The notes below the pieces were generated by a model. It was not told where the DNA came from and searched no databases. It was given only the letters and a program-made list of their open reading frames with translations. Shown here in pieces: positions 25,056 through 37,022 of a stretch of DNA of 64,000 nucleotides. The stretch comes from Epiperipatus broadwayi (Eukaryota; Onychophora; Udeonychophora; Euonychophora; Peripatidae): contig JAQFVV010012400.1 of NCBI GenBank assembly GCA_028023455.1, positions 11,231,748-11,295,747 of the forward strand, read 5' to 3'. A program made the translations under genes and the position numbers. Every line of letters begins with the position of its first letter. Position 1 is the first letter of the stretch.

Positions 25056-25150
25056 TTTTTCACATATATGCGGTCAAGTGTATTGGTTGTATAAGATGGA
25101 GTGGATAGATGTAGGAAGCTTGAAAATCTGAGTTCAAATCTCTTCTAAAT

Positions 25151-26077
25151 AAAAATGATGAAATACTGAAACATTTAAAACAATAAAATACTTTAAAACA
25201 TAAAAAAAAAAGTACCCTTTAATTATTTATATTAAAGAAGCAAAAAATCTTAGTTTCAGTATGATTTTAGTTATTGGAAATGAATATATTATATGGCAGA
25301 CTATAATGTCTTCATTTGCAAATAACATCAGATCATATTACTATTGACTCAAAAAGAGTGAGCAATTTAAAAGAATCATATTTGAGTTTGGTGACTAGTT
25401 CACTAAATACATAAGATTTTAAATGGCTAGAAATAATTGGATTTTAAATAGGTAACAAAGATACTCATCTTCACAAATCCGTTGATTATCATGATGTACT
25501 GGCTGAATTTAAAATGGGCTAATATAATTACGTTTATTGAAATACAGTGATTAAAAAAAATGAGTATAAGTCAAATATGCTTCAGAGATATTTGATGCTG
25601 TGGAAAAAAATTAAAGTTTTCAGAATCAAAAGCAGGAACAAAATTGAACTTGTTCTGAACTTAATCTTTTTCACTTAATTCTAATATTAACAAATCAACA
25701 ATTTAATTATTATTGATTTTAATGAGCACATAAATTATTTAATACTTAAGTTGTATGAAATACCACTACAAGATAGATAATATCATCCCAAAAGACAATC
25801 TGGGGGATAAGAATTGATTCAGTAACTAATTTTATGGATCCAATAACAGAGATTGAATTCTTCAAAATGATGTTAACATTCAAAATATAATGAAGAAGAA
25901 AGCAATTTAGTCCATACTAGTTGTATGTGCAATGTCTACCAGATAAGCAATAATTATCTAAAGATGAAAATTGTTGCAAAGAGCCCTAAATATAATTTTT
26001 GCTTCTCTGATTTGTTTTATTTATTGTTGAATTAAATTGGGATCAATGATAGAAGTCAAGTTAATATTTAATTTGAA
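25151..26077. other. No feature seen
   Basis: AT-rich intergenic sequence between the hammerhead pair and the 64-bp minisatellite. No open frame, RNA or repeat was recognised. Confidence 0.6.
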
Positions 26078-26397
26078 TGGCAATGACATTGCTGAATATT
26101 ACTCTCAATACCAGGCTGCTAGAGAAATGATTTTATAACAATTGGAATGACATTGCTGAATATTACTCTTAATACCAGGCTGCTAGAGAAATGATTTTAT
26201 AACAATTGGAATGACATTGCTGAATATTACTCTCAATACCAGGCTGCTAGAGAAATGATTTTATAACAATTGGAATGACAATGCTGAATATTACTCTCAA
26301 TACCAGGCTGCTAGAGAAATGATTTTATAACAATTGGAATGACATTGCTAAATATTACTCTCAATACCAGGCTGCTAGAGAAATAATTTTATAACAA
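26078..26397. repeat. 64-bp minisatellite, 5 nearly identical copies
   Basis: An exact 64-bp period: ACTCTCAATACC-type text recurs at 26101, 26165, 26229, 26293 and 26357. Only a few point differences separate units, so the array is young or homogenised. The units do not encode a continuous frame (64 is not a multiple of 3). Confidence 0.95.
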
Positions 26398-26399
26398 TA

Positions 26400-27690
26400 A
26401 TAAAGCATGTAGTAGTTAACCCAGCAAACTATCCAATATTGTTTGGTAAATGAGAATCTACAATAAGGATAAAAAGCTGTTCAAACTCTCACCACCTGAT
26501 AATTGTTAATCCTGCTAAATACTGTCTTTTTCACTGTTTTCCATGAAGAGATGAAATATTAAAAAAAAAAAAAATCATCAAAATACAGGAAGTAAGCCAT
26601 TGTGTCACCCAAGAAACAAAATCCACAGAAATCACTCTGATAAGTGTATGCATAATTCAAACCTCCACTCTTTTACACTTTTAGCAAAATATATTCATGA
26701 AAAATAGAATGAATCCATGATAACTGACCCGACTGAGTAGGAAGAAAAAAAAGTATTATTTAATTCTTGAGAGCTATTTAGGGATTGACTGGGTAATGTT
26801 TTGTTGTTGTTGTTTCTAGAATTAAAAACATATGAAAAATTAGAATCTGCTTAAGATGAAAACAAATAATTTTAATTTGTTAAATCAAATGCAGATTCAA
26901 ACCTCTACCTGAGTAACAACATAAACAGTAGAAAACTTCTTTGTATGGAGAATAGATATCTGGATTATTGCAACAGCATGAGAAACTCCTTTAACAGTAT
27001 TACATGCAACAAATGTTTTGCAACATTAATTTAAAAATGATTTATTCAAAGATTTTGTAACACAATTTTTCACTCACAGAAAATGATAATATTAATGTAA
27101 GGCCGATTAATTTCTCCAGGAAACCGTTTATCAATTCACTCTATATGATAACTTTTCCATGCACTTAATATTTATTAAAAATTTATATATTTTGACTACA
27201 ACAACTATAAAATATATAATCATATTACTAAATATATGCATAATAAAACTGTTTCAGATTTTTAACAGTGGGTACACAATTTATCTCTATAAATTCTGAG
27301 ATGACAAATGTAAACAATACGAATATGATTGTCACATGAAAAAGAAAGTCACTTCCCTTTTTAAGATATAATTAGAAAGTGTTGTATATATCAGTATTAT
27401 ATATTTGATTTGTTATTATTTACTCATAGGGATAGTAAAATGAATTAGAAATGACTCTTCCTTGTGTTGCATATTTATTAGCTGTTCTAAGGAAAGCTTT
27501 TATTTACATCTACTGTAGAGTTAAATTTGACCCTCATTAATATTTCTTGTTAGATCGTCCATCTCTATAAATTCTGAGGTAATTTCAACAAGTATTTTAT
27601 ATTTTCAGGCTATCTAATAATTAAGAATTGTATAATAATATTGAGAATAATTGGAAAAGGTAGTTGTTTCATTTTCTTACTTATAATTTA
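26400..27690. other. No gene seen
   Basis: AT-rich intergenic DNA with a (TTG)n tract near 26802-26813. Nothing further was recognised. Confidence 0.6.
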
Positions 27691-27900
27691 AAGCTTCAAC
27701 CTATATTCAATGCTCTTAAAAATTCGTAATAATCAAGCATATTTTGGCGATAGAGGGAACATTCCAAACCACAACACAAGACAGTGGCCACCTTATCTTT
27801 ATAAAAGTCACTATCTTGGGTCTGGAAGGTTCCCTCTATCGACAAAATATGCTTGATTATTATGAATTTTAAAGCACATTGAATACAGGTTAAAGCCTGT
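27691..27900. mobile_element. Palindromic (foldback/MITE-like) element, arms about 90 bp
   Basis: The left arm (27691-27780) and right arm (about 27806-27898) are reverse complements with few mismatches. Landmarks are AATAATCAAGCATATTTTG, CGATAGAGGGAAC and TATTCAATG. No coding capacity. A related fragment lies at 7.2-7.3 kb. Confidence 0.8.
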
Positions 27901-27994
27901 TTAAAGTATTTACATATGCTTTTTGTGCACTCAATAAATTAATTATTACTTATAATTTGAAAGTACTGAATGTATTAATATTTGGTGCTTGTAT

Positions 27995-28252
27995 TATAGA
28001 TAAAGATCCTGTTGGATGGCGCCGTTTTCACGCTAAAACTATAAAATATGAACTGTGCGAATTCGGAAAAAGTAATTGCTGCTTAGCTACATACATGCTG
28101 TACTGCGACGCGACATAGCGGCCTGCATTCTGTAGCACAACAACAAAGTTGTATTATAGAAAACGCGGGTTCGAACGTGTCGGCCGCGGAAACAGCATTT
28201 TTATGTGTTTTAGCACGAAAACCGCGCCATAGAATGGTGTCTTTAGCTATAA
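27995..28252. mobile_element. GC-rich TIR element (MITE-like) of about 258 bp
   Basis: Inverted ends of about 53 bp (27995-28047 and 28200-28252) share TTATAG(A/C)TAAAGA, ATGGCGC(C/G)GTTTTC and GCTAAAAC at about 80 % identity by eye. The core is rich in CG dinucleotides (GCGACGCGACATAGCGGCC; CGGCCGCGG), in sharp contrast to its AT-rich surroundings. GCGGGTTCGAACG inside resembles a pol III B box. A TA duplication at the ends is possible but cannot be told from the AT background. Confidence 0.7.
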
Positions 28253-31200
28253 GATGAGTACCTAATATTTTAATATTTATATATTATATAGTTCTGAAGA
28301 TTATTATATTCACAGTTGAATTATAAGCTTTAAACAAATAAAAATTGCATAGAAATGAGTACATATAGACTAAATTAACATATACATATACAGTGAACAT
28401 AATATCATAAATAATATCTGATTGAAACATTTGCAAAAAATAAGTACAAAGATACAACTTAACATTTTTATATACGCTGAAGACAATAGAAATATGCTGT
28501 CAGCATTGTTTCAGATTGCAGTCAATATCTCTTCTGTATATACAAGGTGGCTTTAATAATAGTCTCACTTTTATAATTTTAAAATATCCACAACTGTAAA
28601 ATATAATTATTCTGGAGGTCATATGATATATAATTATTAGAAATCTTTCAAGTAGATCATTCTATTATTACACTGAAAAACTAGTGACAAACAAACCAGT
28701 GTCCATTATTTTATTTTCAATTATAATATAATAATAAATAAATATGCTACATACATATGAATAAGTGAAGTTTTTAATAAAATTTTATAGCTTAATAGCT
28801 GAGTGCTTTCGGGGCAATCTTTAAAACCCCATAACCATAGCTATTTAATACATAATGAATGATAAATAACGTTTTTTAAATGCGCGTGTAAATGTTCTAT
28901 ATAAAATATTTATATATTCAAATAATTAAATATTCCATGTTTTGGAAAGAGTAAAGCAAGATTCTCTTTTGTTAATGGCATTGCTATTATTGGCTATTTT
29001 ATATGCCTCTTTTACTTTTCTTTTAATATCATTTTTTTTCTGAACAAATAATGCTAGCTTCAGAAGGTTCAAAAATATGATTGTTTGTAATTTGGTGCTC
29101 CCAAAATATTGATTTAGTTTCATCTTTAATTTTAGTTTTATTAAACAAACATTTTTATTGATATACCCTGTTGACAATATTAGCACGTGTTTCACATACA
29201 TATATATATATAACTTTACAACCAATTTTAATTATAATGGAAATTTTATAATTATGAAGAATTCAAACTTTGATCAAATATATATTGAAACAGTATGATT
29301 TCATCATCATACGTTTCACCTATTCTAGAAATCAGTAGCCTTCATTTCCCTAGTTCAAACCCTAAAGGTACACATATATATAACAATATACTTGGGAATT
29401 TAACATGTATAAAAACGTATATTTACACGTATATGTGTGTAATTGTATATGCACACATGTCTGCTATAATTGTATATATTTTGTAATAATTTTATTTGCT
29501 AAAAAAATGGTATATTCACATCTGAATGATATTATCGTTATATAACGTACACACCTTATAATTTTATAAATATTCATCTTATGATTTTAAATAATGGAAT
29601 TGGTTTCAAGCTGGGAAAATTGTATTAGATAAGAACAGAATTCTCTAAAGTATTTCAAACTGGCTTTAAAGTTACCCAATTACTTAATCATGTAGAGCAA
29701 CTAAAAACAAATGTAGATGTCTCACGTCTGGGATAAAACGCTAGCAGCTTAAATCTCTTTCAGTAAAAGAAAAGGAGAAGCAATCCAATGTTTAAAAAAA
29801 GAACTTTACCAATCTCATGAGACACCGCCGGTACAAATCCAGATTTTAGGATTCTTAATAAAATAAAAGTTGGACAATTAAACCTGCATTGGAATCCAGA
29901 TTGGAACTGGAATCTGAGAAAAATAAAAGGAACAATGAATAAACCTGAAATCAATCAACCAATTCGTTTGAAGCTGATGCAATTAAGACTTCTTAGGTTT
30001 AAAATCTAAAAATAAAGATTGTGAATGAACTGTAAGAGGGGGGGGGGGTTAAAAAAGTATAAAAAAGGCAGTTGAAAGAAAATTGTCATCCACTTTTGCT
30101 TTACTCATGTTTCAACTTATATCCAGGCAGTGAGCCCAGTTTTTACCATGCAAATAAGTGGCTAGAAAAGCTAAGTCCATCTTCCCGATGGTCAAGAACC
30201 GTTTATGGAGCCCGGAGATCCAAACCACAGCCCTACTTAAAGAATAGCCAACGATGAACCAGCTCAGATAAATCAGTCCATGCGTGTATTTCATACTTTC
30301 AAGCTGCAAGCCTCCAGATAAATAACCGGTAACCACTTCTCAATCAAACTAAATCTTAAAGCTATAGCCATCTATAAATCTTTCCTAAAGCTAGCTATAT
30401 AATAAGTAATGTGCACAAACTCTTCCATTTAAATCTTATAAATTAATCACACTATGTTTAAAAGGTGTATTCTCTCTTAAAGTAATTAACTGTATTAGAT
30501 AAACGTATCTCAACCTGTATAATTTAAAATACTTTAAAAGTTAAATGTAAATCTTGCCTGATCACAAATTCTTAAATCTCTTTTTTAAATTCAACTTATA
30601 AAAGCTTATTTGCCTTATTATTTTCTCTATTTGCGTCTATACTTTTGCATCTATATATATATATATTTTGTTAAAATGCATTTATTGATTTATGCTTTGC
30701 CTTCGGAGCAGAGATTTAATTATTATAACTTAAAGAGACGTTTTGTTCTCAAGTAAAGTAATTATGCTGTTTGGCATATCTGTAGATGGTCTCTGGTCTG
30801 AAACCTACTTTGATGTATTATTTGAACTGCTATGCATAGCTTAAATTCACACATGTTGCTTATTAAAAGGTTTGTTTGGTTAAATAAAAGAGAGTGATAA
30901 TTTAAGGCATATTCAGTAGTTAGCCAAGTTTAAGCCCCAGATATGCTTTAGACCCCCTTAATGTAATTGCATATAATATGTAGTTAATTAATAAACTAGA
31001 TCAATTTTAATAAAGTCCTCTTTAGCACAATTTCAGTGTTTATTTAATTAACTGGCGTAGGGAAGTTTGCAGAAGAAACTATAGATTTCACGCTTTACTA
31101 GTTGTTATAATTTCCAAAAGCGCTGTGAATGAGTTTTTACGAAGCACTGAGGTGCATTCCGCCTTGCTATCATATAATTATTAAGATAAGATTAGGTTTT

Positions 31201-32735
31201 AAGGGCTATCTTATCATCCTTAGTTCGGACAGCCTTCTCTTGAATGGGATAATGATTTTAAGGGTCATTCCCATTTCCTCCTTTAAAAACTGGAACACCG
31301 GAATCCAGCATCTTATATCGTGGCTGTTCGAGCATCCGAACTAAAAGTTCATGTATAGCAGACGAGCGATATCTGAGAACCGAGCAAACGCTGCTGAATC
31401 TCATGAGTAAAAGCGCATTCAAGATGCATCTGATGTAATTTGCATAGTGCCATAGCCTCAGAAGTTATGCTACAAAACGCCAGTTCATCTGCTGTATATT
31501 AATTGTTCAGCATGGATCTGAACCTAAGATCTAGTTTATCTAAGAATATCTACATAAAGAGCACATTGACTGCTCATCGCGTAATGATAAATTTAAGTAC
31601 ACATTGTATAAAGTTCCCACTCTCTTAGAGTTCAACCCTTAACATACTGAGTAGGAATGGCAGACATAATTTAGACATCAGTATAGACGTAAAATAATTA
31701 TTAATGTATAAATAATATAATAGAATAATGATCGTTAAGTACAATTGATTACAGAACGTGTAGTTCGTATTTTCACCATCCCACCTGCGAGTGGAATATG
31801 CAGTATATTTAATTGTTATTGTTTGTGTTTTGTCCATATTAAATAATTTTAAAAATATATTAACGTCTGCAATATTATTCACTTTATTTATAGTAAATCA
31901 CCATCCATAATGATTTTATATGCATGAGATAATCAGCCATAGGTTGTGTGAGTGTGTTTGGTTAAGCTATAAAACATTTAGTTAAATATCCCCGAGTCTC
32001 TCGTTTTACCCTTTGCTATTGCCGGCGCGGAAATTGAGAGATTACAAGTGTAACCTCATATATGTCATTCATAAGGTAATAAGTCAGGGAGTATTGGTGA
32101 AGGAGCTGAGGTGCGGTCAGATTTGGTCTCAAACCCTCATCTAGATCAGCCTTGGTATAATTTACCAAAACTCTTGATTTTGTTGCGTGGATGTTCAAAT
32201 ATGACTGTTACAATATATGGTATTATTTTCAATTAAATATTATTTTTTCCTTACTGGTTTTATGTATATTGACAGATACCTTTTTATTATACAATGCTTT
32301 TCATTAGTATTTCCTTTTTTATAGTTTTGATCATCTAATTTTTTTTTTCATAATTGTAATTAATAAAATGATTGTTATTTTACATACATAGATGTATTTT
32401 ATATTAATATTCATTATATACTAAAGAAATATCCACATTTTTATAATCACATATAAATGCACACAGGGAAAGGCTGTTATTTCTTGTGATTACATGCTAT
32501 TAGAAATGCCACATATATATATGTAGAAGCGATAGACTGAAATGTATTCATTATATAGTTATATTACATGCACATTTAATTGATGAGTTTTATATAAAAT
32601 GAAATTAGGTTTCTGTCTGACTAAAATATATTTCTGTTTGAGTTTATTGATAATTGCATAAAAGATAACATAATAATTATAAATTTTGTGAAGTAAATAA
32701 TACTTTGCACACATACACGCATATATAAGAAAAAC
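28253..32735. other. Intergenic DNA, no gene supported
   Basis: Mostly AT-rich, with TA and CA/TG microsatellite-like stretches (29200-29212, 29375-29475, 30650-30665) and a G run at 30040-30048. Somewhat more GC-balanced text lies at 29.8-30.3 kb and 31.1-32.2 kb and contains open frames of 60-75 codons on both strands (for example 30072-30257 plus, 30112-30336 minus). I recognise no domain in them. Confidence 0.5.
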
Positions 32736-32739
32736 AGGT

Positions 32740-33060
32740 AGTTGTGGAATAGTGTACTCCCACCGCTAGAGGCGCTGTTTCTGCATAAACACGCAGATGT
32801 ATCCACACAAGGGGCCACAACCAGCAATGCTTGTTTCCAGCCTAAAAGTGGTGCTGTTTACCATGCATAAGCACAGAAACATTCCACAAGCTAGCTGGCA
32901 CCAAAGCTGCCCACTTGGTGGTGCTGGTTGCCATGCATAAGCCCATTTAGCTTACATCATCTGCTATCAGCAACTACCAAGATTCTAGCCCACTACACTA
33001 CACAGCAACTACCAAGATTCTAGCCCACTACACTGCACTGTTTCTCCACACTATGCACTG
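32740..33060. repeat. GC-richer block with imperfect tandem repeats
   Basis: GGTGCTG(T/G)TT(A/G)CCATGCATAAGC occurs at about 32850 and 32929 (spacing about 79 bp), with a shorter relative near 32772. A 35-bp direct duplication beginning CAGCAACTACCAAGATTC follows at 32968 and 33003. Confidence 0.8.
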
Positions 33061-33159
33061 AAAAACTGCACACTCTAACCGCAATAATATTGCAAGGTTA
33101 ATGTCTATGCACATCTTACTTAAGAGATAGATAGCATATAATTTAAAGATACGAATAAT

Positions 33160-33478
33160 GTAGAAGCCACAACTATTTAAATCTGTTTTGGTTATTAATA
33201 CTGTTACATTCTATTTCACCTCCTCATAAATCCATGTATTTTACCTTCATTCTTTTTAAAAATCGATCTTTTTTAAAAAATTATTTTCTCTAAAAATGAT
33301 TTTTTTTAAAAAAAAAAAACATGACCAGAACTATTTAAATCTGCTCGACAACTTAATACTGTTATATTCTAATTTCACCTGATAAATCGATGTATTATTA
33401 AAGTAATTTCTTTTTTAAAATTGATCTTTATTTAAAGATTTTTTTCTCTAAAAATGATTTTTAAAAAAAAAAAAGTAA
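33160..33478. repeat. Tandem duplication, 2 units of about 155 bp
   Basis: Two diverged copies (about 33163-33320 and 33321-33478) share AACTATTTAAATCTG, TTAATACTGTTA, TCGATCTT/TTGATCTT and CTCTAAAAATGATTTTT, each ending in a poly-A run. The A-rich ends might suggest retrocopy tails, but no source was recognised. Confidence 0.75.
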
Positions 33479-33940
33479 TCGTTTACAGCAGTTTTTCGCT
33501 AACAATTGGGCTAAACTAATTTTTACAATTTTTTCCCCTATGGCAATATTTCTTTGAAAACCTTTGTTTTTACAATTTCAAAGAATATTTCCACTAACTG
33601 TTAAGTAATACAAATTATATTTTGGTTTATAGATCTTTCGGTAAGCAAATGTGTTATTTTAAAAAGGTTTTTGTTCTTAAAGCAATGTTTTTTTTATTTT
33701 ATTAGTGAAGATGCTGGCTGAACTTGGTTGTGTGTATAAATGATATATAAATATAGGATTCATAAAACTGAAGAGTATGATCAAGACTCTTACTATTAGT
33801 TCCAATTTGCTGTGAATAAGATGTCAGAGAATTGCAGTTTGCATAGTGTGTAGTGATTTATTCATGAGCTCTCTTCAGTGTAAAAATCGAGTAAAAATAT
33901 TCAAGGCATAAATATTAATTGAAGTTGTATTTAAAACTTT

Positions 33941-34150
33941 ATGATCATTTTAATAACTAAAAATGTCATATACTCACAAGAAAATTTCAAAATAATAGGT
34001 TTTATAAGTGTGGCAAAAGTAAGATATTATAAAGACTCAGGGGGAAAAAAAGATTTAGAGCAACATGCAAAAGCTAATGATAATATAGCAAAAAGATTCT
34101 ATTTTGAAGAAAACAACACAAGATGGAAATTAATGAAGATAGGACAGTAA
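33941..34150 (+). pseudogene. Possible relic of a BED/hAT-like zinc-finger region (weak)
   Basis: A 69-codon frame contains DSGGKKDLEQHAKAND, which resembles the second half of the zinc-finger domain that precedes hAT-type transposases and related host proteins (GGxxDLxxH). The expected Cys pair is replaced (VAKV) and the last His is absent. Nothing downstream looks like a transposase. It could be chance. Confidence 0.2.
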
Positions 34151-35144
34151 TCCAAGAGATGTGAAAGAGTGTCATCCACAGATATAAGTTGCAAGTTAAA
34201 AAATATATACATTTAATATCTTCATTGACTGTTAGAATTTAAAATGTCATGGTCTATAAAACAAACACAGATTGGGGAACTATTTTTGAAGTTTGGATTG
34301 TTTTGTTTAAAAAGTTAAGAAAAAAGATTGCATAAGAATATCTGGACATATTCTATATGCATAGTGGGTAAATGTACACAAAGTTATTGTAGAATGCACT
34401 TTCAAGGTGACCTTGATTTGTGGTAATCAACTAAACAGTATTTTGCCGATTTAAAATTTTTTTTATGTAATAGGTGGGAATGGGTCATAGTTTCCTTTTT
34501 TCTGTCATTTTAAAATGATGTCATAATGGTATAATTGTATCACTTTCAACAGCATCATTTCACATTGCCCCTGCATAATAAGAATATTATTAATAAGATA
34601 TTAAGAAAAAAGTAAAAACAAACCAAAACAAGTAAAATAAAAAATGGAAATAAGATAATGAAAAAAAAAAATGCAGGCCCTCTTTACATGATTGGAGCAG
34701 AGAGGATAGCAAAATTTATTACCGATTTTAGTATGAGTAATATAATCAACGGATGAAAAGATTACACATAGATATGTCATTCTGGATTTTCTAAATTCGT
34801 ATTCAGTGATTGCCATGACCATCTGGTGAGAGAAAGTAAAATTAGTTTAAGGATTTTTGTACATATCTTAATGTTGTTATGCTGCATCAAAGCTTAAATT
34901 ACTGATTTTATTCTGGAAGTGATATTGTGCTTCATCAAACTTAAAAACAGGTGCTGGATATATAATTCAAAATATTTTTAAAGTCTACTGGAGGCAAAAA
35001 AAAAAATCCCAAGGAAAATCAATGAAGAGGCAAATAAAGATATATTTCTTTTAATTGTAATGATGTTAACTTTTGTACTTCTTTTATACAGAATATAGTA
35101 AATGTAGTAAGTGCTCTTATATGCAACTATACAGAAGCTTATTA

Positions 35145-35360
35145 AAACAGGCAAAACTCTCCATACAGTAGTGCTACTCGGCCAACCAGAGTAATAATGG
35201 ATGCCAGAAGGCTTATGCATAAAATCCCCATCTAGTGCCTACTCATCCAATTTCTCCAGACTAGTTTCTGGCTTGTGGCCTTCATCAGTGAGGAGCTTTG
35301 GATCTGAGAGCACTGGTTGGCACTGAGTGACACTACTGTATGGAGAGTTTTATGTGCTAG
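35145..35360 (-). mobile_element. Hammerhead-like element with 19-bp inverted ends
   Basis: AAAACTCTCCATACAGTAG (35154-35172) and its exact reverse complement (35333-35351) bracket about 160 bp. Inside, on the minus strand, lies the hammerhead-like motif described in the next entry. A partial relative with AAAACTCTCCATG lies at 49115-49175. Inference: a terminal piece of a Penelope-like or other hammerhead-carrying element. Confidence 0.65.
35245..35303 (-). ncRNA. Hammerhead ribozyme-like motif, second family
   Basis: On the minus strand CTGATGA (35282-35288), a short hairpin GGC/GCC with a CACAA loop (within 35269-35281), GAAA (35265-35268) and CTAGTC (35259-35264) with a GTC cleavage triplet. 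Stem I can form distally between ATCCAA (35298-35303) and TTGGAT (35245-35250), with CTCC/GGAG inside. Weak points are an A-A closing mismatch in stem II and a two-base stem III loop, so it may need a dimer to act, or be a relic. Confidence 0.5.
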
Positions 35361-36891
35361 CATAAGAAATAGTGGTCATATGATGTTTAGTGGTTATACA
35401 GAAGCTTGTTGTTTCTATAAATTAAATACAGCTTAGCGCCTTTGAGAACTTATGGCATTCTCACATTCATAGAAAGATGAACAATAATCACAATGGAAAG
35501 ATTAGTGTAATTGTATATATTTGAAGAGATTAAAATTTGTTTAAATTCGATATTAAATATTTAAATTAGAGTGTTTATTTTGGGGGGCAGAGGGAAGAAT
35601 GAGTTTCTATGGTTGATCACATTTGTATTATTAGCTATATAGCAAGCCTCTCTTATTTTTCTCTTCGAATCATTTCATTCGATGTATTGGAAGGTTGGGT
35701 AGAAGAGGGCAATGAATATTCTGTCACCTTTTTGGTGCTCAAGGAATATAGAGCTATTTCTTGCTTGTCTGAGATTCTTTTGCATAAGAATTGGGGCTGG
35801 AAAACATGTGTACAAAAGGATGTTGGGGATTCCTCATAAGAGATTGATTAACATTCAGTTTGGGGAGCTTTAACTTTATAAATGGTGCTAGGAGTAAATT
35901 CAGGTTCAAGCCTATCTTTGGAGTTATTCAATAGTCTATTAATTGAATGGTGGTGTGGAAAGCAAGGCAATAAATTGGAAAAAATATTTTATTAAAGATT
36001 TTTGTTAAGGTAGGTATTATGACATAAGAAGCCATGGTTTACAATCAATAAGGAGGAAGCTAGCATTTAATTTTCCACGTTAATTTTCTTTTTTTAAAAA
36101 AAATTGTTTAAATCTAACTGATGTTAAATCTTTAATATATAAGTCTATATTTGCCTTGCAGGATGTTTTATGCTTACATAGAGCATGATTGCATAGTAGA
36201 AAAGAGGATAGACTGGCCAGTTTGTGAGATCTAGATACAGTTGAGTCTGGGTGCATAAACCCACGAATTTCAAGTAGTTTGATATATACAGAATAATCCA
36301 GATGAGCTGTGTTTCTTTGTATAATCAAATCTAAATATTTGAGGTAATTTCTTTTAATTGTACATTAATTTGGGAATGTATGCAATGAATTGGTAAGAAG
36401 TGAGATTTGGTTTACCACTGTAATTGTTAACAGTAATAAAGAATAGATAATTATTAGCATTGTAATTGTATGACAAAATTTTAAGTTAAAAAAAGTCTAA
36501 CATTTACATTAGTAAATGGGCACTCTATAATTTTTTAGGCATTAGAATTTTTTTAAATTGTTGAAAATTACGAAAATGGAAAAAAGATAATTTTAGATGG
36601 TTTTTATATAGTCTCTAATGAGAAGTAAAGAAAATCAGTGGGAATTATTAATAATAATTGTTATTATTATTATTTAGAGTTGAGGGTCTGAATAAAGTGT
36701 GAAATCAGTCTATCCACATGTCAATTATTTAATCTGTTATTTCTCTGAACCAGTGTTATATACCCTTCCCCCATACACCAAAAATTACAATACCAACTCT
36801 CTTTTTGTACAAAATTTTTTATTATTTAATAAAAATAAAAACTCATCTTTTTTTTTTTTAGCAGTGACATAAAATGAAAATATTGATTATA

Positions 36892-36922
36892 TTGTTGTTG
36901 TTGTTGTTGTTGTTGTTGTTTT
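36892..36922. repeat. (TTG)n microsatellite followed by a G run
   Basis: About ten TTG units, then TTT and nine G residues (36924-36932). Confidence 0.95.
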
Positions 36923-37022
36923 TGGGGGGGGGATTAAGATTATATAAATGTATAAATAATACTGATTCTAAGGCAGTATTATAAATTTATTTAAACGCAC
37001 ATTGATTACATAAGTAATATTT

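Larger units (their letters stand above)
24081..25150. mobile_element. Head-to-head pair of hammerhead-bearing repeat units
   Basis: Two units of roughly 470 bp lie in inverted orientation. The left arm (about 24130-24550) and right arm (about 24720-25145) match as reverse complements over most of their length. Shared landmarks are GAACTCAGACTTTCAAGCT / GAAAATCTGAGTTCAAAT, ACCACACGTAAAAAAGAT, the hammerhead core, AATCAGTGCTCAGTTTATAT and a TTAATGGA(G/T)AGGCTT stretch. An inner inverted pair around TATTGTCCATACTGAACTTA (about 24556-24600 and 24684-24715) flanks a third, partial tail copy (24600-24683). No open reading frame of mobile-element size. Inference: a non-autonomous element of the Penelope-like/retrozyme type, in which hammerheads are known. 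Confidence 0.75.

Noticed and set aside
27725-27870. Hairpin as a possible microRNA precursor
   Set aside because: Arms of about 90 bp with a related copy elsewhere fit a foldback transposon better than a microRNA.
28926-29225. 99-codon open frame on the minus strand
   Set aside because: Lys/Asn/Ile-rich product of AT-rich DNA, no recognisable motif and no splice or promoter support.
36080-36328. 82-codon open frame on the minus strand
   Set aside because: No recognisable domain and no flanking gene structure.
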